Part shown: in pieces, positions 1-7,811 of the stretch
Layout of the letters: each line of letters starts with the position of its first letter
Numbering within the stretch: position 1 is the first letter of the stretch
Assembly: GCF_025465255.1 (NCBI RefSeq)
Contig: NZ_JAODNI010000193.1
Location: 1-40,498 of the forward strand
DNA from: Pseudonocardia sp.
GTDB lineage: Bacteria; Actinomycetota; Actinomycetes; Mycobacteriales; Pseudonocardiaceae
Length of the DNA: 40,498 bases
Reading direction: 5' to 3'
The notes under the pieces: generated by a model
The model's input: only the letters and a program-made list of their open reading frames with translations
Databases searched by the model: none
Told to the model about the DNA's origin: nothing
Translations under genes and position numbers: made by a program

Positions 1-2
1 AC

Positions 3-131
3 GCCGTGCGCGGCGCGGTGGAGTCCGCGGCCGGCTTCGTCGGCGGCGGCGGGGCCGGCACGGTCGACTGGGACGGCGCGGGCTGGCGTCAGGTGCGCGC
101 GTCCGTGCCGGTCGGGGCTGCGGCCCGCTGA
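3..131 (+). CDS. possible 3' end of a gene entering from the left
   Basis: An open frame enters at the window edge and closes with TGA at 129-131. The 42 visible codons end in ASVPVGAAAR. I recognise no family in so short a piece. It overlaps the 3' end of the opposite-strand glycosyltransferase by 43 bp, which is long for a convergent pair. The frame may therefore be chance in this GC-rich sequence. The sequence left of the window would decide. Confidence 0.3.
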   Translation, partial: AVRGAVESAAGFVGGGGAGTVDWDGAGWRQVRASVPVGAAAR

Positions 132-1081
132 CCCGCCCCCGGCCCGTCCCCGTCGAGGACGAGCGCCGCGGCGGCCAGCACCTCGTCGATCCCGATCGCG
201 GTCAGCGCGGGGTCCGGCTCTTCCCCGAACCGGTCCCCGCGCCGCAGCTCGGCGTGGGTGAGGCTGCGGTGCGGCCCCGGCGGCGGGCCCCAGCGTCCCG
301 GCCCCACCGGCCCGAACAGCACCACCGACGGCGTCCCGTACGCCGACGCCACGTGCGCCACCCCGGTGTCCCCGCAGACGACGAGGACGGCCCCGGCGAC
401 CACCGTGCAGAGCTCGGTGAGCGACGTCCGCCCGGCCAGCACCCGCTCCGCCGGGAGTCCCGCCGCGGCGGCGACCTCCAGCGCGAGCTCCCGCTCCGGC
501 GCCGTGCCGGTGAGGACCACCGGGGCCCGCCGCTCCAGCGCACGCGCCACCGCGGCGAACCGACCCGCGGGCCAGCGCTTGGCGCCGAAGGCCGCGCCGG
601 GATGCACGACGATCACCGGTGCGCCCAGGCCCGGCGGGGGCAGCCGCAGGTCGTCGGGGTCCGCGGGGATCCCGTGGTGTTCCAGCAGGGCGCACCACAG
701 CGCCCGCTCGTGGGGGTACCGCGCGGACGCCTCGGCGTAGGTTGGTCCGGTCCAGCCGTCGACGCCGGCGCAGCGGAACCCGATCCGGTGCGACGGCCGG
801 GTCGCGTCGAGGGCCCGGTGGCTCTGCGGGCCGGCCCCGTGCAGGTTGACGGCCACGTCCGGCGGCCCGGAGGGCGACGTCGGAAGGTCGGCGGGGGACG
901 TCACCGGCAGCACCTCGTCGACGGCCCCGCTGGCGAGGGCGAGCGGGGCGAGCGGGCCCGCGGTCGCGAGCAGGACCCGGTGCCCGGGATGGGCCCGGCG
1001 CAGCGCGCGGAGCGCGGGCACCGCGACGAGCAGGTCGCCCAGGGCGAGGGCGCGCAGCACCAGCAAGGTCGGTGCCGGCAC
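89..1081 (-). CDS. glycosyltransferase family 9 (heptosyltransferase-like)
   Basis: 330 aa, GTG start at 1081. GT9 enzymes move a sugar from a nucleotide donor to a lipid or polysaccharide acceptor at the inner face of the membrane. The two-Rossmann fold shows: the N-terminus (LLVLRALALGDLLVAVPALR) is the typical start, HPG at about 160-162 opens the donor-binding half, and GDTGVAHVASAYGTP near 237-251 is the hallmark donor motif. Actinobacteria lack LPS, so the heptosyltransferase name should not be taken as function; a cell-surface glycan is more likely (inference). It is transcribed away from the release-factor-like gene at 1264, and the two share a 182-bp spacer that contains two stress-type promoter candidates. 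Confidence 0.9.
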   Translation of the reverse strand: MPAPTLLVLRALALGDLLVAVPALRALRRAHPGHRVLLATAGPLAPLALASGAVDEVLPVTSPADLPTSPSGPPDVAVNLHGAGPQSHRALDATRPSHRIGFRCAGVDGWTGPTYAEASARYPHERALWCALLEHHGIPADPDDLRLPPPGLGAPVIVVHPGAAFGAKRWPAGRFAAVARALERRAPVVLTGTAPERELALEVAAAAGLPAERVLAGRTSLTELCTVVAGAVLVVCGDTGVAHVASAYGTPSVVLFGPVGPGRWGPPPGPHRSLTHAELRRGDRFGEEPDPALTAIGIDEVLAAAALVLDGDGPGAGQRAAAPTGTDART

Positions 1082-1126
1082 GCCGCCTCCTCCCGCACGG
1101 ACCCGGTGTCCGCCGTCAGGGGACTG

Positions 1127-1151
1127 GTACCCGGGTGCCCGCGGATCACAC
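1127..1151 (-). promoter_or_regulatory. candidate general-stress-sigma promoter for the GT9 gene
   Basis: Read on the minus strand: GTGT at 1151-1148, 15 nt, then GGGTAC at 1132-1127. This fits the GNNT-N14-16-GGGTAY form known for SigB/SigF-type promoters of actinobacteria. The glycosyltransferase GTG lies 46 bp downstream. GNNT is a weak motif, so support comes mostly from the -10 and the exact spacing shared with neighbours. Confidence 0.4.
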
Positions 1152-1159
1152 CTGGCGCC

Positions 1160-1184
1160 GTTTCGCCGGGACCGGCACGGGTAC
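1160..1184 (+). promoter_or_regulatory. candidate general-stress-sigma promoter (GTTT-15-GGGTAC)
   Basis: GTTT at 1160-1163, a 15-nt spacer, and GGGTAC at 1179-1184 match the SigB/SigF-type consensus closely. The release-factor-like gene starts at 1264, 80 bp downstream. It lies back to back with the minus-strand candidate at 1127-1151, so both divergent genes could be co-induced. Confidence 0.55.
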
Positions 1185-1263
1185 CGCGACCGGTGGAGCC
1201 GCTCCGGGCGCCGCCCGGGGCACGACGGCCGGGCCGTCCGGCGGCCCGGGAGAGGGAGATCCG

Positions 1264-2358
1264 ATGCGACTCGACTGGTTGCGCACCGTCGCCGAGCAGA
1301 GCGGGCCCTGCGGCACGGTCCTGCTCGACGCCACCCACGAGACCCACGACGCGGAGCACATCGACCGCGTGCAGTGGCGTGGCATGCGGGAGACCCTCAC
1401 CGGTCAGGGCGCGGACGACGCCACCGTGGCGGCCCTCGACCGCGCCGTCACCGAGTCGGATCCGCCGTCCGAACCCTCCGGGCGGGTCCTCGTGGCCGCC
1501 GGCGGCGGGGTCGTCCTCGACACCTCCACACCCCGGCGGCCGGACCCGCAGGAGGCCGTCTGGGGGCCGATCGCGGACCTGATCCGGATCGTGGCCAACG
1601 TCCCGGAACCGGTGACGACCGTCGTGGTGCGGATCGACGAGACGGGCGGGGAGATCCTCGCGCCGGACACCGACGGCGTGGAGGCGGTCGAGGGGCGCGA
1701 CCGCCCGGTCCACAAGGTCCGTGGCGGCGGGTGGTCGCACATGAACATGCAGGAGCGCGTCGAGGAGTCCTGGCGGCGCAACACCGCCCAGGTCGCGGAG
1801 CGGGTCGACGAGCACGTCCACCGCACCGGCGCGCGCCTGCTGGTGATCGCCGGGGAGACCCGCTCCCGGTCCCGGCTCGTCGACGCCCTGTCGGAGCGCT
1901 CGGCAGGGATCGCGGTGGAGGTGGAGCACTCGGCCGGCAGCAGCGTCGACGAGCTGCACGACGTCGTCGACCGCGCCGTGGAGGACTTGCGCCACCGGGA
2001 CCGGCAGGCCGCGCTGGAGCGGTACCGCGAGCTCGAGGCGAAGCCGGACGGCCTGGCCGCCGCGGGCCTGCGCACCGCGGCCGCCGCCTTCCGCGAACAG
2101 GCCTGCGACACGGTCGTCGTCGATCCCGAGGTCCTCCGCGGCGCGCGGCTCTGGGCGGCCGGGCCCACCGAGGTCGCGATCACCCGGGACGAGCTGACCG
2201 GCCTCGGCCTCGAGCCCGTCGAGGTGGACGCCGGATCGGCCCTGGTCCGGGCGGCCGCCTGCTCCGGCGCCGAGCTCGTCGTCCTCGACGAGGCGCTCCG
2301 GGGGGAGAATCCACCGGTCGGGGACGGCGTCGGCGTGGTCCTGCGGCACGCCCTCTGA
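1264..2358 (+). CDS. archaeo-eukaryotic-type release factor (Vms1/Rv2629-like, baeRF)
   Basis: 364 aa. ATG 1264 was chosen because GGGAGAGGGAG lies just upstream; the longer frame from 1072 has no such site and would span the promoter candidate. The protein resembles the Rv2629 / bacterial eRF1-like family, related to eukaryotic Vms1 and eRF1, which is thought to hydrolyse peptidyl-tRNA on stalled or stressed ribosomes. The loop GGGWSHMNMQ at about 154-163 sits where the family carries its catalytic glycine-rich loop; the exact catalytic Gln cannot be assigned by eye. A C-terminal L7Ae/eRF1-domain-3-like part follows (DTVVVDPEVL and GAELVVLDEAL). It stands alone on this strand, with a stress-type promoter candidate. 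The family call is good; the substrate is inference. Confidence 0.83.
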   Translation: MRLDWLRTVAEQSGPCGTVLLDATHETHDAEHIDRVQWRGMRETLTGQGADDATVAALDRAVTESDPPSEPSGRVLVAAGGGVVLDTSTPRRPDPQEAVWGPIADLIRIVANVPEPVTTVVVRIDETGGEILAPDTDGVEAVEGRDRPVHKVRGGGWSHMNMQERVEESWRRNTAQVAERVDEHVHRTGARLLVIAGETRSRSRLVDALSERSAGIAVEVEHSAGSSVDELHDVVDRAVEDLRHRDRQAALERYRELEAKPDGLAAAGLRTAAAAFREQACDTVVVDPEVLRGARLWAAGPTEVAITRDELTGLGLEPVEVDAGSALVRAAACSGAELVVLDEALRGENPPVGDGVGVVLRHAL

Positions 2359-2390
2359 CTCCGGCGGATGCGGCCGGCCGGCGAACGGGC

Positions 2391-2415
2391 GATTGGCCGG
2401 CGCCGCGGTGGGTAC
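2391..2415 (+). promoter_or_regulatory. candidate general-stress-sigma promoter (GATT-15-GGGTAC)
   Basis: GATT at 2391-2394, 15 nt, GGGTAC at 2410-2415. The ATG at 2426 is only 10 nt past the -10, so the transcript would be leaderless or nearly so. This argues against the upstream TTG at 2393 as the start of the membrane-protein gene. Confidence 0.5.
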
Positions 2416-2425
2416 CGGCACCGAC

Positions 2426-2953
2426 ATGCGACGTCAGCTTCTGCGCGGGGCGGCGGCCGGCGCCGCCGGCACGACGGCCCTGAACGCGGCGACCTACCTG
2501 GACATGCTGGTGCGGGCCCGGCCCGCGAGCACCACCCCCGAGGAGAGCGTCCGCCGGCTCGTCGAGCGGGGTCACCCGACCGCGCTGTCGGCGAAGGGCC
2601 CGGACAGCGACGAGGCCGCCAACCGGCGGACTGCGCTGGGGGCGTTGATGGGGATCGCGACCGGGGTCGGGGCGGGAGCGGTGCTCGGGGCGGTCCGGCC
2701 GCTCCTGGGCCCGCGCCGGCCCGTGCGGGCGATGGTCGTGGCGGCGCTCGCGGCGAACCTGGGCGGCGTGCTGCCGATGTGGGCGCTGGGGATCAGCGAC
2801 CCGCGCGAGTGGTCGGCGGAGTCGTGGCTCTCCGACCTCCTGCCGCACCTCGCCTACGGCGTCGTCACCGCGGTGGTCTACGACCAACTGGACCACGACG
2901 GGCGCGGAAGGCGTTCGGCGGCCCGGTCAAGGCTGCGGCGGATCAGTCCATGA
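2426..2953 (+). CDS. small integral membrane protein of unknown function
   Basis: 175 aa from ATG 2426; a TTG at 2393 would add 11 residues but lies inside the promoter candidate. The sequence shows an N-terminal amphipathic or membrane stretch (LLRGAAAGAAGTTALNAATY), two adjacent hydrophobic segments around residues 70-90 and 96-116, and a weaker one near the C-terminus (LAYGVVTAVVY). The end is basic. I do not recognise the family; similar small proteins occur in actinobacterial stress regulons (recollection, unverified). Its stop overlaps the stop of the convergent CheR gene by 11 bp, so no terminator separates them. Confidence 0.75.
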   Translation: MRRQLLRGAAAGAAGTTALNAATYLDMLVRARPASTTPEESVRRLVERGHPTALSAKGPDSDEAANRRTALGALMGIATGVGAGAVLGAVRPLLGPRRPVRAMVVAALAANLGGVLPMWALGISDPREWSAESWLSDLLPHLAYGVVTAVVYDQLDHDGRGRRSAARSRLRRISP

Positions 2954-4805
2954 CCAGCACCGCGCCGGCGAGCTGGCGCTCGGGACCCACGAGCGGGGTG
3001 ACGGTGACGGTGACCTCGACCGTTCGGCCCCGCCGGTTGACCGCCTGGAGCGTGATCTCCGCGCCCGTGCCGGCGTCGCCGAGGGCGTCCCGCACCACCG
3101 GTCTCAGCTTCTCGAGCGGGAGCCCGATGTCCAGGTTGAGCAGGTGCTCGCCGCGCACCTCCTCCCGGCGCAGTCCCCAGAGCTCCTCCGCCCCGGAGTT
3201 CCAGACGGTGACGTGCATCTGCGCGTCGACGACGACGACGGCGGAACGCAGCGAGGTGAGGATGGACTCCAGGAAGTCGTTGACGCCGTCCAGCTCACCG
3301 CTGTGTTCCCGGACGTCGTCGTTGATGCGCTGGAGCTCGTCGTTGGTCGACCGCAGCTCCTCGTTCATCGTCTCCAGCTCCTCGTTCGTGGACTGGAGCT
3401 CCTCGTTGGTGGTCTCCAGCTCCTCCACGGTGGACTGGAGCTCCTCGTTGGTCGTCTCCAGCTCCTCGCTGGTGGACTGGAGCTCCTCGTACGCCGACTC
3501 GAGCTGCAGGTTGGCCCGTTCCAGGTCGACGAAGAGTCGGTGCGCGGCGGTGACGTCGTGGAAGACGACCGAGACGCCGAGGAGTTTGCCCTCGGCGGTC
3601 GCCAGCGGGCTGACGTGCACCTCGAACCAACGGACGTCCCCGTCGGCGCGTTCCAGCCGGACGTCGGTCAGCCGCTGGGCCCGCCGTTCGATCCGGACCT
3701 TCTCCACGACGGAGCGCAGCTCGACCGGCCGGTAGGAGAGTTCCAGGTCCCGCAGCGGCCGCCCGACGTCCCGGGCCCCGACCCCGAGGAGCTCCTCCGC
3801 CTGCCGGTTGGCCAGGGCCACGACGTCGTCCCCGGTCAGGACGATGTGGGGCACCGGGCCCGCGCTGAAGGCGTGGTCCCGCAGCCGGTCGATGTTGCCG
3901 GCCCCGCCCCGGCTGTCCAGCACGAACTCCGGCGAGAACGACGTGGCCCCGGCGACCGCCGCGCCGGTCTTCCGGAAGATCCGCCGCCTCAGGTCGATCG
4001 GCTCGAACGAGCGGGCGTGGCTGAGCAGCATCTCGGCCTTGCCGAGGACGAGGACGCCGTCCGGGGCCAGGGCGAACCGGAACCGGCTCAGCGTGCCGGC
4101 CTGGGTCTCGGGAGTGAAGTACATCAGGGTGTTGCGGCAGGTCAGCAGGTCGATGCGGGAGATCGGAGCGTCCCGGACGAGGTCGTTGCGGCCGAAGATG
4201 ACCGAGCGGCGCAGGTCCTTGCGGAAGGCGAAGCTGCCGGCCGCCGGTTCGAAGTACCGGCGTCGCAGGTCCTCCGGGACGCCCTCGACGTCACGCTCGC
4301 TGTACAGGCCGGCCCGGGCGTGGGCCAGGGCGTCCTCGTCGACGTCGGTGGCGTAGATCTTCACCCGCTCGCGGAACTCGTCCGCGCCGAGGAGCTCGGC
4401 GAGCACGATCGCGACGGTGTAGGCCTCCTCACCGGACGCGCAGCCGGCGCACCAGACCCGGATCGGCGCCCCGTAGGGCCTGCCCTGCAGGAGCGCCGGC
4501 AGCACGTCCGCCCGGAGGTGGTCCCAGGTGTCGGGGTCCCGGAAGAAGGCCGTCACGTTGATCAGGATGGTGGTGAACAGCGCGGTGAACTCGTCCGGAT
4601 CCACCTGCAGGCGGTCCAGGTACTCGCCGAAGTCCCGGACGCCGACCTGCTCCATCCGCCGGCGTACCCGGCGGCGCAGGCTGGCGCGCTTGTAGCCGGT
4701 GAAGTCCGAGCCGCGGGACTCGCGCAGGTGTTCGAGCAGGGCCTCGAAGCCGTCGTCCGGCTCGGCCGGCCCGGGGCCCGGCTCGTCGACCTGGTGCTGG
4801 CTCAC
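2943..4805 (-). CDS. CheR-type methyltransferase with PAS domains and a 7-residue-repeat coiled coil
   Basis: 620 aa. CheR enzymes methylate receptor glutamates with S-adenosylmethionine. Residues 20-275 are the CheR part: LINVTAFFRDP at 81-91 and the SAM loop CAGCASGEE at 119-127 are clear, and TCRNTLMYF is the usual C-terminal motif. A PAS-like domain at about 310-410 and a second at about 505-615 flank a glutamate-rich coiled coil (about 438-494) of EEL-x4 heptads. This CheR-PAS-coil layout is a known family, often joined to CheB and histidine kinases. It is the last gene of a leftward run with the STAS-ATPase and CheB genes. No chemoreceptor, CheA, CheW or flagellar gene is in the window, so its target is unknown. 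Confidence 0.93.
   Translation of the reverse strand: MSQHQVDEPGPGPAEPDDGFEALLEHLRESRGSDFTGYKRASLRRRVRRRMEQVGVRDFGEYLDRLQVDPDEFTALFTTILINVTAFFRDPDTWDHLRADVLPALLQGRPYGAPIRVWCAGCASGEEAYTVAIVLAELLGADEFRERVKIYATDVDEDALAHARAGLYSERDVEGVPEDLRRRYFEPAAGSFAFRKDLRRSVIFGRNDLVRDAPISRIDLLTCRNTLMYFTPETQAGTLSRFRFALAPDGVLVLGKAEMLLSHARSFEPIDLRRRIFRKTGAAVAGATSFSPEFVLDSRGGAGNIDRLRDHAFSAGPVPHIVLTGDDVVALANRQAEELLGVGARDVGRPLRDLELSYRPVELRSVVEKVRIERRAQRLTDVRLERADGDVRWFEVHVSPLATAEGKLLGVSVVFHDVTAAHRLFVDLERANLQLESAYEELQSTSEELETTNEELQSTVEELETTNEELQSTNEELETMNEELRSTNDELQRINDDVREHSGELDGVNDFLESILTSLRSAVVVVDAQMHVTVWNSGAEELWGLRREEVRGEHLLNLDIGLPLEKLRPVVRDALGDAGTGAEITLQAVNRRGRTVEVTVTVTPLVGPERQLAGAVLVMD
3325..3494 (-). repeat. 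21-bp periodic coding repeat (coiled-coil heptads) in the CheR gene
   Basis: About eight 21-bp units, with a 42-bp higher-order period, encode alternating EELQSTN and EELETTN heptads. Each unit on the plus strand contains a form of CTCCAGCTCCTCG or CTGGAGCTCCTCG. Such repeats are usual in CheR-PAS proteins; the DNA similarity makes unit gain or loss possible. Confidence 0.85.
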
Positions 4806-4842
4806 ACGCCAACGCTACCGAGGCGCGTCGCCCGCGGCGGCG

Positions 4843-5625
4843 TCACGGTGGGCCCGGTGTCCCGGGGAGGATCGCCGGGAGGTCGAGCGGGCCCTCCGGG
4901 CCGCCCGGGAGCGGGACGACCGCCCAGACGACCTTGCCCCCGTGCAACCTCGGGCCGTGTCCCCATGCCCGGGACAGGCCGTCGACCAGCCCGACCCCGC
5001 CCACCTCCTTCGCGTGCTCGACGAGCACCGGGGGGGTCGGGTCGTCGTCGTACACGGCGATGGACAGCCCGGTCGGCCGGAGCTCGAGCCGGACGGTGAA
5101 GTCCACGCTGGCCGCGTGCACGACCGTGTTGGTGACCAGCTCGGAGACGACGACCAGGGCCTCGTCGCACACCGGGAAGTGCCAGTGCGCCAGTCGTTCC
5201 CGGGTCCAGACCCGGGCGGCCGCGGGGCTGGCGGGCTCGGCGGGCAGCGTCGTCTCGGCACGGCGCCGGAGCACGCGGGAGCCGACGACGGCGAGCGCCT
5301 CGTGGACAGTGCGGAGAACCGGGACGAACCGGGGGACCGCGCTGCGGTGCAGGAGCGCGGAGAGCTCGGCGCCGGCTGCGGCGAGGGCCATCGGGATGTC
5401 CGGCCAGGACGAGATCCGCAGCCACACCGTCGGGAACACCGAGAGCGTCGTGACCCGGTCCGCCGTGAGCCCGGAGAGGTCGACCACGAGCGCGTCCGGG
5501 ATCTCGGCGGCGTGTTTGAGCAGGGTGTCGCGCAGCTCCGGATAGGCGCGCACGTCGAGCAGGCCCTCCGGCCGGACGACGGCCGTCCGCCCCGCCGCCT
5601 CGTGCGTCACGCTCAGCAGGCTCAT
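4843..5625 (-). CDS. STAS-like domain fused to an anti-sigma-factor-type ATPase
   Basis: 260 aa. ATG 5625 overlaps the CheB stop by 4 bp (ATGA), which fixes the start. Residues 1-112 look like a STAS domain, but the usual phosphorylation loop (DLSGVxFxDSSG) reads DLSGLTADRVTTL at 49-61, so it may not be phosphorylated. Residues 130-245 are a GHKL ATPase of the RsbW / SpoIIAB kind: N box SELVTNTVVHA at 161-171, G1 YDDDPTPP at 192-199, G2 GGVGLVDGLSRAWG at 209-222. Proteins of this kind bind sigma factors or phosphorylate STAS partners in partner switching. Co-translation with CheB suggests that (de)methylation signalling feeds into it (inference). The next gene, CheR, starts 37 bp downstream. 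Confidence 0.88.
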   Translation of the reverse strand: MSLLSVTHEAAGRTAVVRPEGLLDVRAYPELRDTLLKHAAEIPDALVVDLSGLTADRVTTLSVFPTVWLRISSWPDIPMALAAAGAELSALLHRSAVPRFVPVLRTVHEALAVVGSRVLRRRAETTLPAEPASPAAARVWTRERLAHWHFPVCDEALVVVSELVTNTVVHAASVDFTVRLELRPTGLSIAVYDDDPTPPVLVEHAKEVGGVGLVDGLSRAWGHGPRLHGGKVVWAVVPLPGGPEGPLDLPAILPGTPGPP

Positions 5626-6650
5626 GAGGCCTCGTCCCGGTCCGGCATGACGACGCGGTGCGGCGGGAGCCCCGAGAGCAGCAGCTCGCGCAGCACCTCG
5701 GCGGACTCCGCGGCCTCTCGCGCCGTGCCGGCGTGCCGGCGCTCCATGGCGGGGATGCGGCTCTCCGCCGCCGACTGCTGCATGCGACGCGCGAAGCTCG
5801 ACTTCTCCTCCAGCAGCCGGTAGGCGGTCCACAGTGCCCGTTCCAGCTTGTCGTGCTGGGCGTCGAGCAGGGCCTCGGCGGTCCACGCGTGGCCGACGCG
5901 GCAGCGGAACCGTTCGGTGTCCCGCAACGCGACCAGGGCCCCGTCGCAGTCCGGGCAGCCGAACCCGGCCACCTCACCCAGCGCCGCGAGATCGTGACCG
6001 GTGCCGCTGTCCCCGTTCATCGCGATGTCCGCCTCCGCCTCGTCCAGCTCCGACACCTGACTCGGGCCGGCCGCGACGTCCTCCTTGGCCAGCGTGCCCA
6101 GCAGCGGCCCGAGCTCGTTCGCGGGCACCAGGTGGTCCGGCTGCAGGAACCGCAGGACCGCCTCCGGCATCGCGGGGTACAGGGCGTCCGTCGGGTCCTG
6201 CACGACGACGGTGCCGCCCGCGGCGGCGATCGCCACCATCCCGGCGGCGCCGTCGTCGAGGACCCCGGAGAGCTGGACCCCGATGGTCCGGTGCCCGTGG
6301 GCGCGGGCGGCGGACCGGAAGAGGGCGTCGATCGCGGGACGGTGCCCGCTCTCGGTCGGCCCGTGGGACAGGACCGTGGTGCCGTTCCCGACCAGGAGAT
6401 GATGGTCCGGGCGGGCGACGATGATGGTGCCCGGGGCCAGTTCCGCGCGGGGCTGTGCGGCCGCGGCGGGGAGCGGACCGGAGCGGTCGAGGATCGTGCC
6501 GAGGGCGCTGGTGCCCCCCGCCTTGAGGTGCAGCACCACCAGGACGGCGGCCGGCAGGTCCGCGGGCAGGCCCGCGACCATCGCGCGGAGCGCCTCCACC
6601 CCTCCGGCGGACGCCCCCACCACGATCAGATCGCGTCGTGCCACGCTCAC
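5622..6650 (-). CDS. CheB-type methylesterase with C-terminal zinc-ribbon-like tail
   Basis: 342 aa. CheB hydrolyses receptor glutamyl methyl esters or deamidates receptor glutamines. The catalytic triad is visible: Ser14 in VGASAGGVEAL, His41 in VVLHLKAGG, and Asp in QLSGVLDDGAAG at about 132-133. There is no N-terminal receiver domain, so it is not controlled by phosphorylation in the usual way. The tail holds CPDC at 232-235 and CRVGH at 250-254, a likely Zn site seen in stand-alone CheB proteins, followed by a helical end. Its stop overlaps the next gene's start. The gap to the ANTAR gene upstream is 66 bp. Confidence 0.92.
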   Translation of the reverse strand: MSVARRDLIVVGASAGGVEALRAMVAGLPADLPAAVLVVLHLKAGGTSALGTILDRSGPLPAAAAQPRAELAPGTIIVARPDHHLLVGNGTTVLSHGPTESGHRPAIDALFRSAARAHGHRTIGVQLSGVLDDGAAGMVAIAAAGGTVVVQDPTDALYPAMPEAVLRFLQPDHLVPANELGPLLGTLAKEDVAAGPSQVSELDEAEADIAMNGDSGTGHDLAALGEVAGFGCPDCDGALVALRDTERFRCRVGHAWTAEALLDAQHDKLERALWTAYRLLEEKSSFARRMQQSAAESRIPAMERRHAGTAREAAESAEVLRELLLSGLPPHRVVMPDRDEAS

Positions 6651-6716
6651 CGCCTCCCCGCGCCGTGTCCGGATTCCGACGGGTTCCCGCGTGGGCTATT
6701 CGTACACCCGCGACCC

Positions 6717-7655
6717 TCAGATGTGCGCCTCGCCGTTCGCCAGGCTCTCCGCGATCACGGCGAGCTTGATGTTGAGCGACTGCGACGCCTCGCGGAGGAT
6801 CGCGAAGGCCTCGTCCTCGCCGACGCCGCGGCGCTCCATGAGGAGCCCCTTGGCCTGCCCGATCACGTCCCGACTGCGGATCGCCCGGCGCAGCTGGGCC
6901 TTCTCCCGCTCCGCGGCGTTCCGGGCGAGGACCGCCGCCAGGGCGATCGAGGTGTGGGCGGCCAGGACGACGGCCCGGTCCAGGTCGACCGGCTCGAGGT
7001 CCCCCGGCCGGATCCGGTGTATGTCCAGGATGCCGAACGCGCCGATCCGCGAGCGCCGGAGCAGCTCCAGCGACAGGACGGAGCGGGCCCGCCGATCGGC
7101 CGGGTCGGGCGTCCGCCAGCTCTCGCCGTCCGCGTGGACGCTCATGCTGACGTGGTCGGCGCCCGGCACGACGCTCGGGGCGGCCGCGACGATGCGCGCG
7201 AGCACGTCGTCGACGGTCGAGGCGTCGAGCAGGTCCCGGGCGAGCCCGACCAGCCCGGTCAGCGGCTCGTCCGGCACGTCCGCGGGGCCGGCGGCGAGCG
7301 CGTCCTCGACGGTCTCGTGGACGGTGAACAGCTCCTGCACCCGGGCGAGGGCGAGGACCCGCCCGACCACACCGTCCCCGAGCCCGACCAGGTCGACGTC
7401 GCACGCGCCCGCCCGCGCCCGGTCGCGGAGCCGCATCAACGCCCACACGCCGGCGGAGGAGAAGAAGGTGACGCCACCGAGGTCGACCACCACCCGCTCG
7501 GCCGAGTCGGCGGCGTCGACGAGGGTCTTCAGGAAGCGTGGAGCCGTCGCCAGGTCGATCTCCCCGCAGGGCATGACGACGGCCACCCCCGGGCACGGGC
7601 GGCGCAACCCCACGCCGGGACGACAGGGGGCGACGGGTCGCCGGGAAGTGGCCAT
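6717..7655 (-). CDS. STAS-GAF-ANTAR regulator (putative RNA-binding antiterminator)
   Basis: 312 aa. Three domains follow each other. STAS (about 20-125) has an intact loop DLGGVTFFSSAGV, with the phosphorylatable serine at 66 or 67. A GAF-like sensor (about 130-245) comes next. A C-terminal ANTAR domain (about 250-305) has RSRDVIGQAKGLLMERR and ends AFAILREASQSLNIKLAVIA. ANTAR proteins bind paired hexaloop hairpins in nascent RNA and prevent termination. Joining ANTAR to STAS suggests control by an RsbW-like kinase such as the STAS-ATPase protein encoded downstream (inference). GGTGAGGAC precedes ATG 7655. Confidence 0.9.
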   Translation of the reverse strand: MATSRRPVAPCRPGVGLRRPCPGVAVVMPCGEIDLATAPRFLKTLVDAADSAERVVVDLGGVTFFSSAGVWALMRLRDRARAGACDVDLVGLGDGVVGRVLALARVQELFTVHETVEDALAAGPADVPDEPLTGLVGLARDLLDASTVDDVLARIVAAAPSVVPGADHVSMSVHADGESWRTPDPADRRARSVLSLELLRRSRIGAFGILDIHRIRPGDLEPVDLDRAVVLAAHTSIALAAVLARNAAEREKAQLRRAIRSRDVIGQAKGLLMERRGVGEDEAFAILREASQSLNIKLAVIAESLANGEAHI

Positions 7656-7811
7656 CGCTCGTCCTCACCTACCGGGGCAGGGGTCCAGGTCGTGGCGCTG
7701 GAGGTTCAACGTCGTACGCACCGTAACGCCGAACCTGCCTGCGGGGCAGGGTCGAGGGCGAAGTGGGCCCGTTCGCGCGGCCACCGGTGCGGCCGCGCGC
7801 ACGGATCCGGC

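Noticed and set aside
1072..1263. N-terminal extension of the release-factor-like protein
   Set aside because: The extension crosses a good promoter candidate and is arginine/glycine-rich; ATG 1264 has its own strong ribosome site.
3325..3494. Regular 21-bp repeat that might be taken for a CRISPR-like array
   Set aside because: There are no spacers; the repeat encodes coiled-coil heptads in the correct frame of the CheR-PAS protein.
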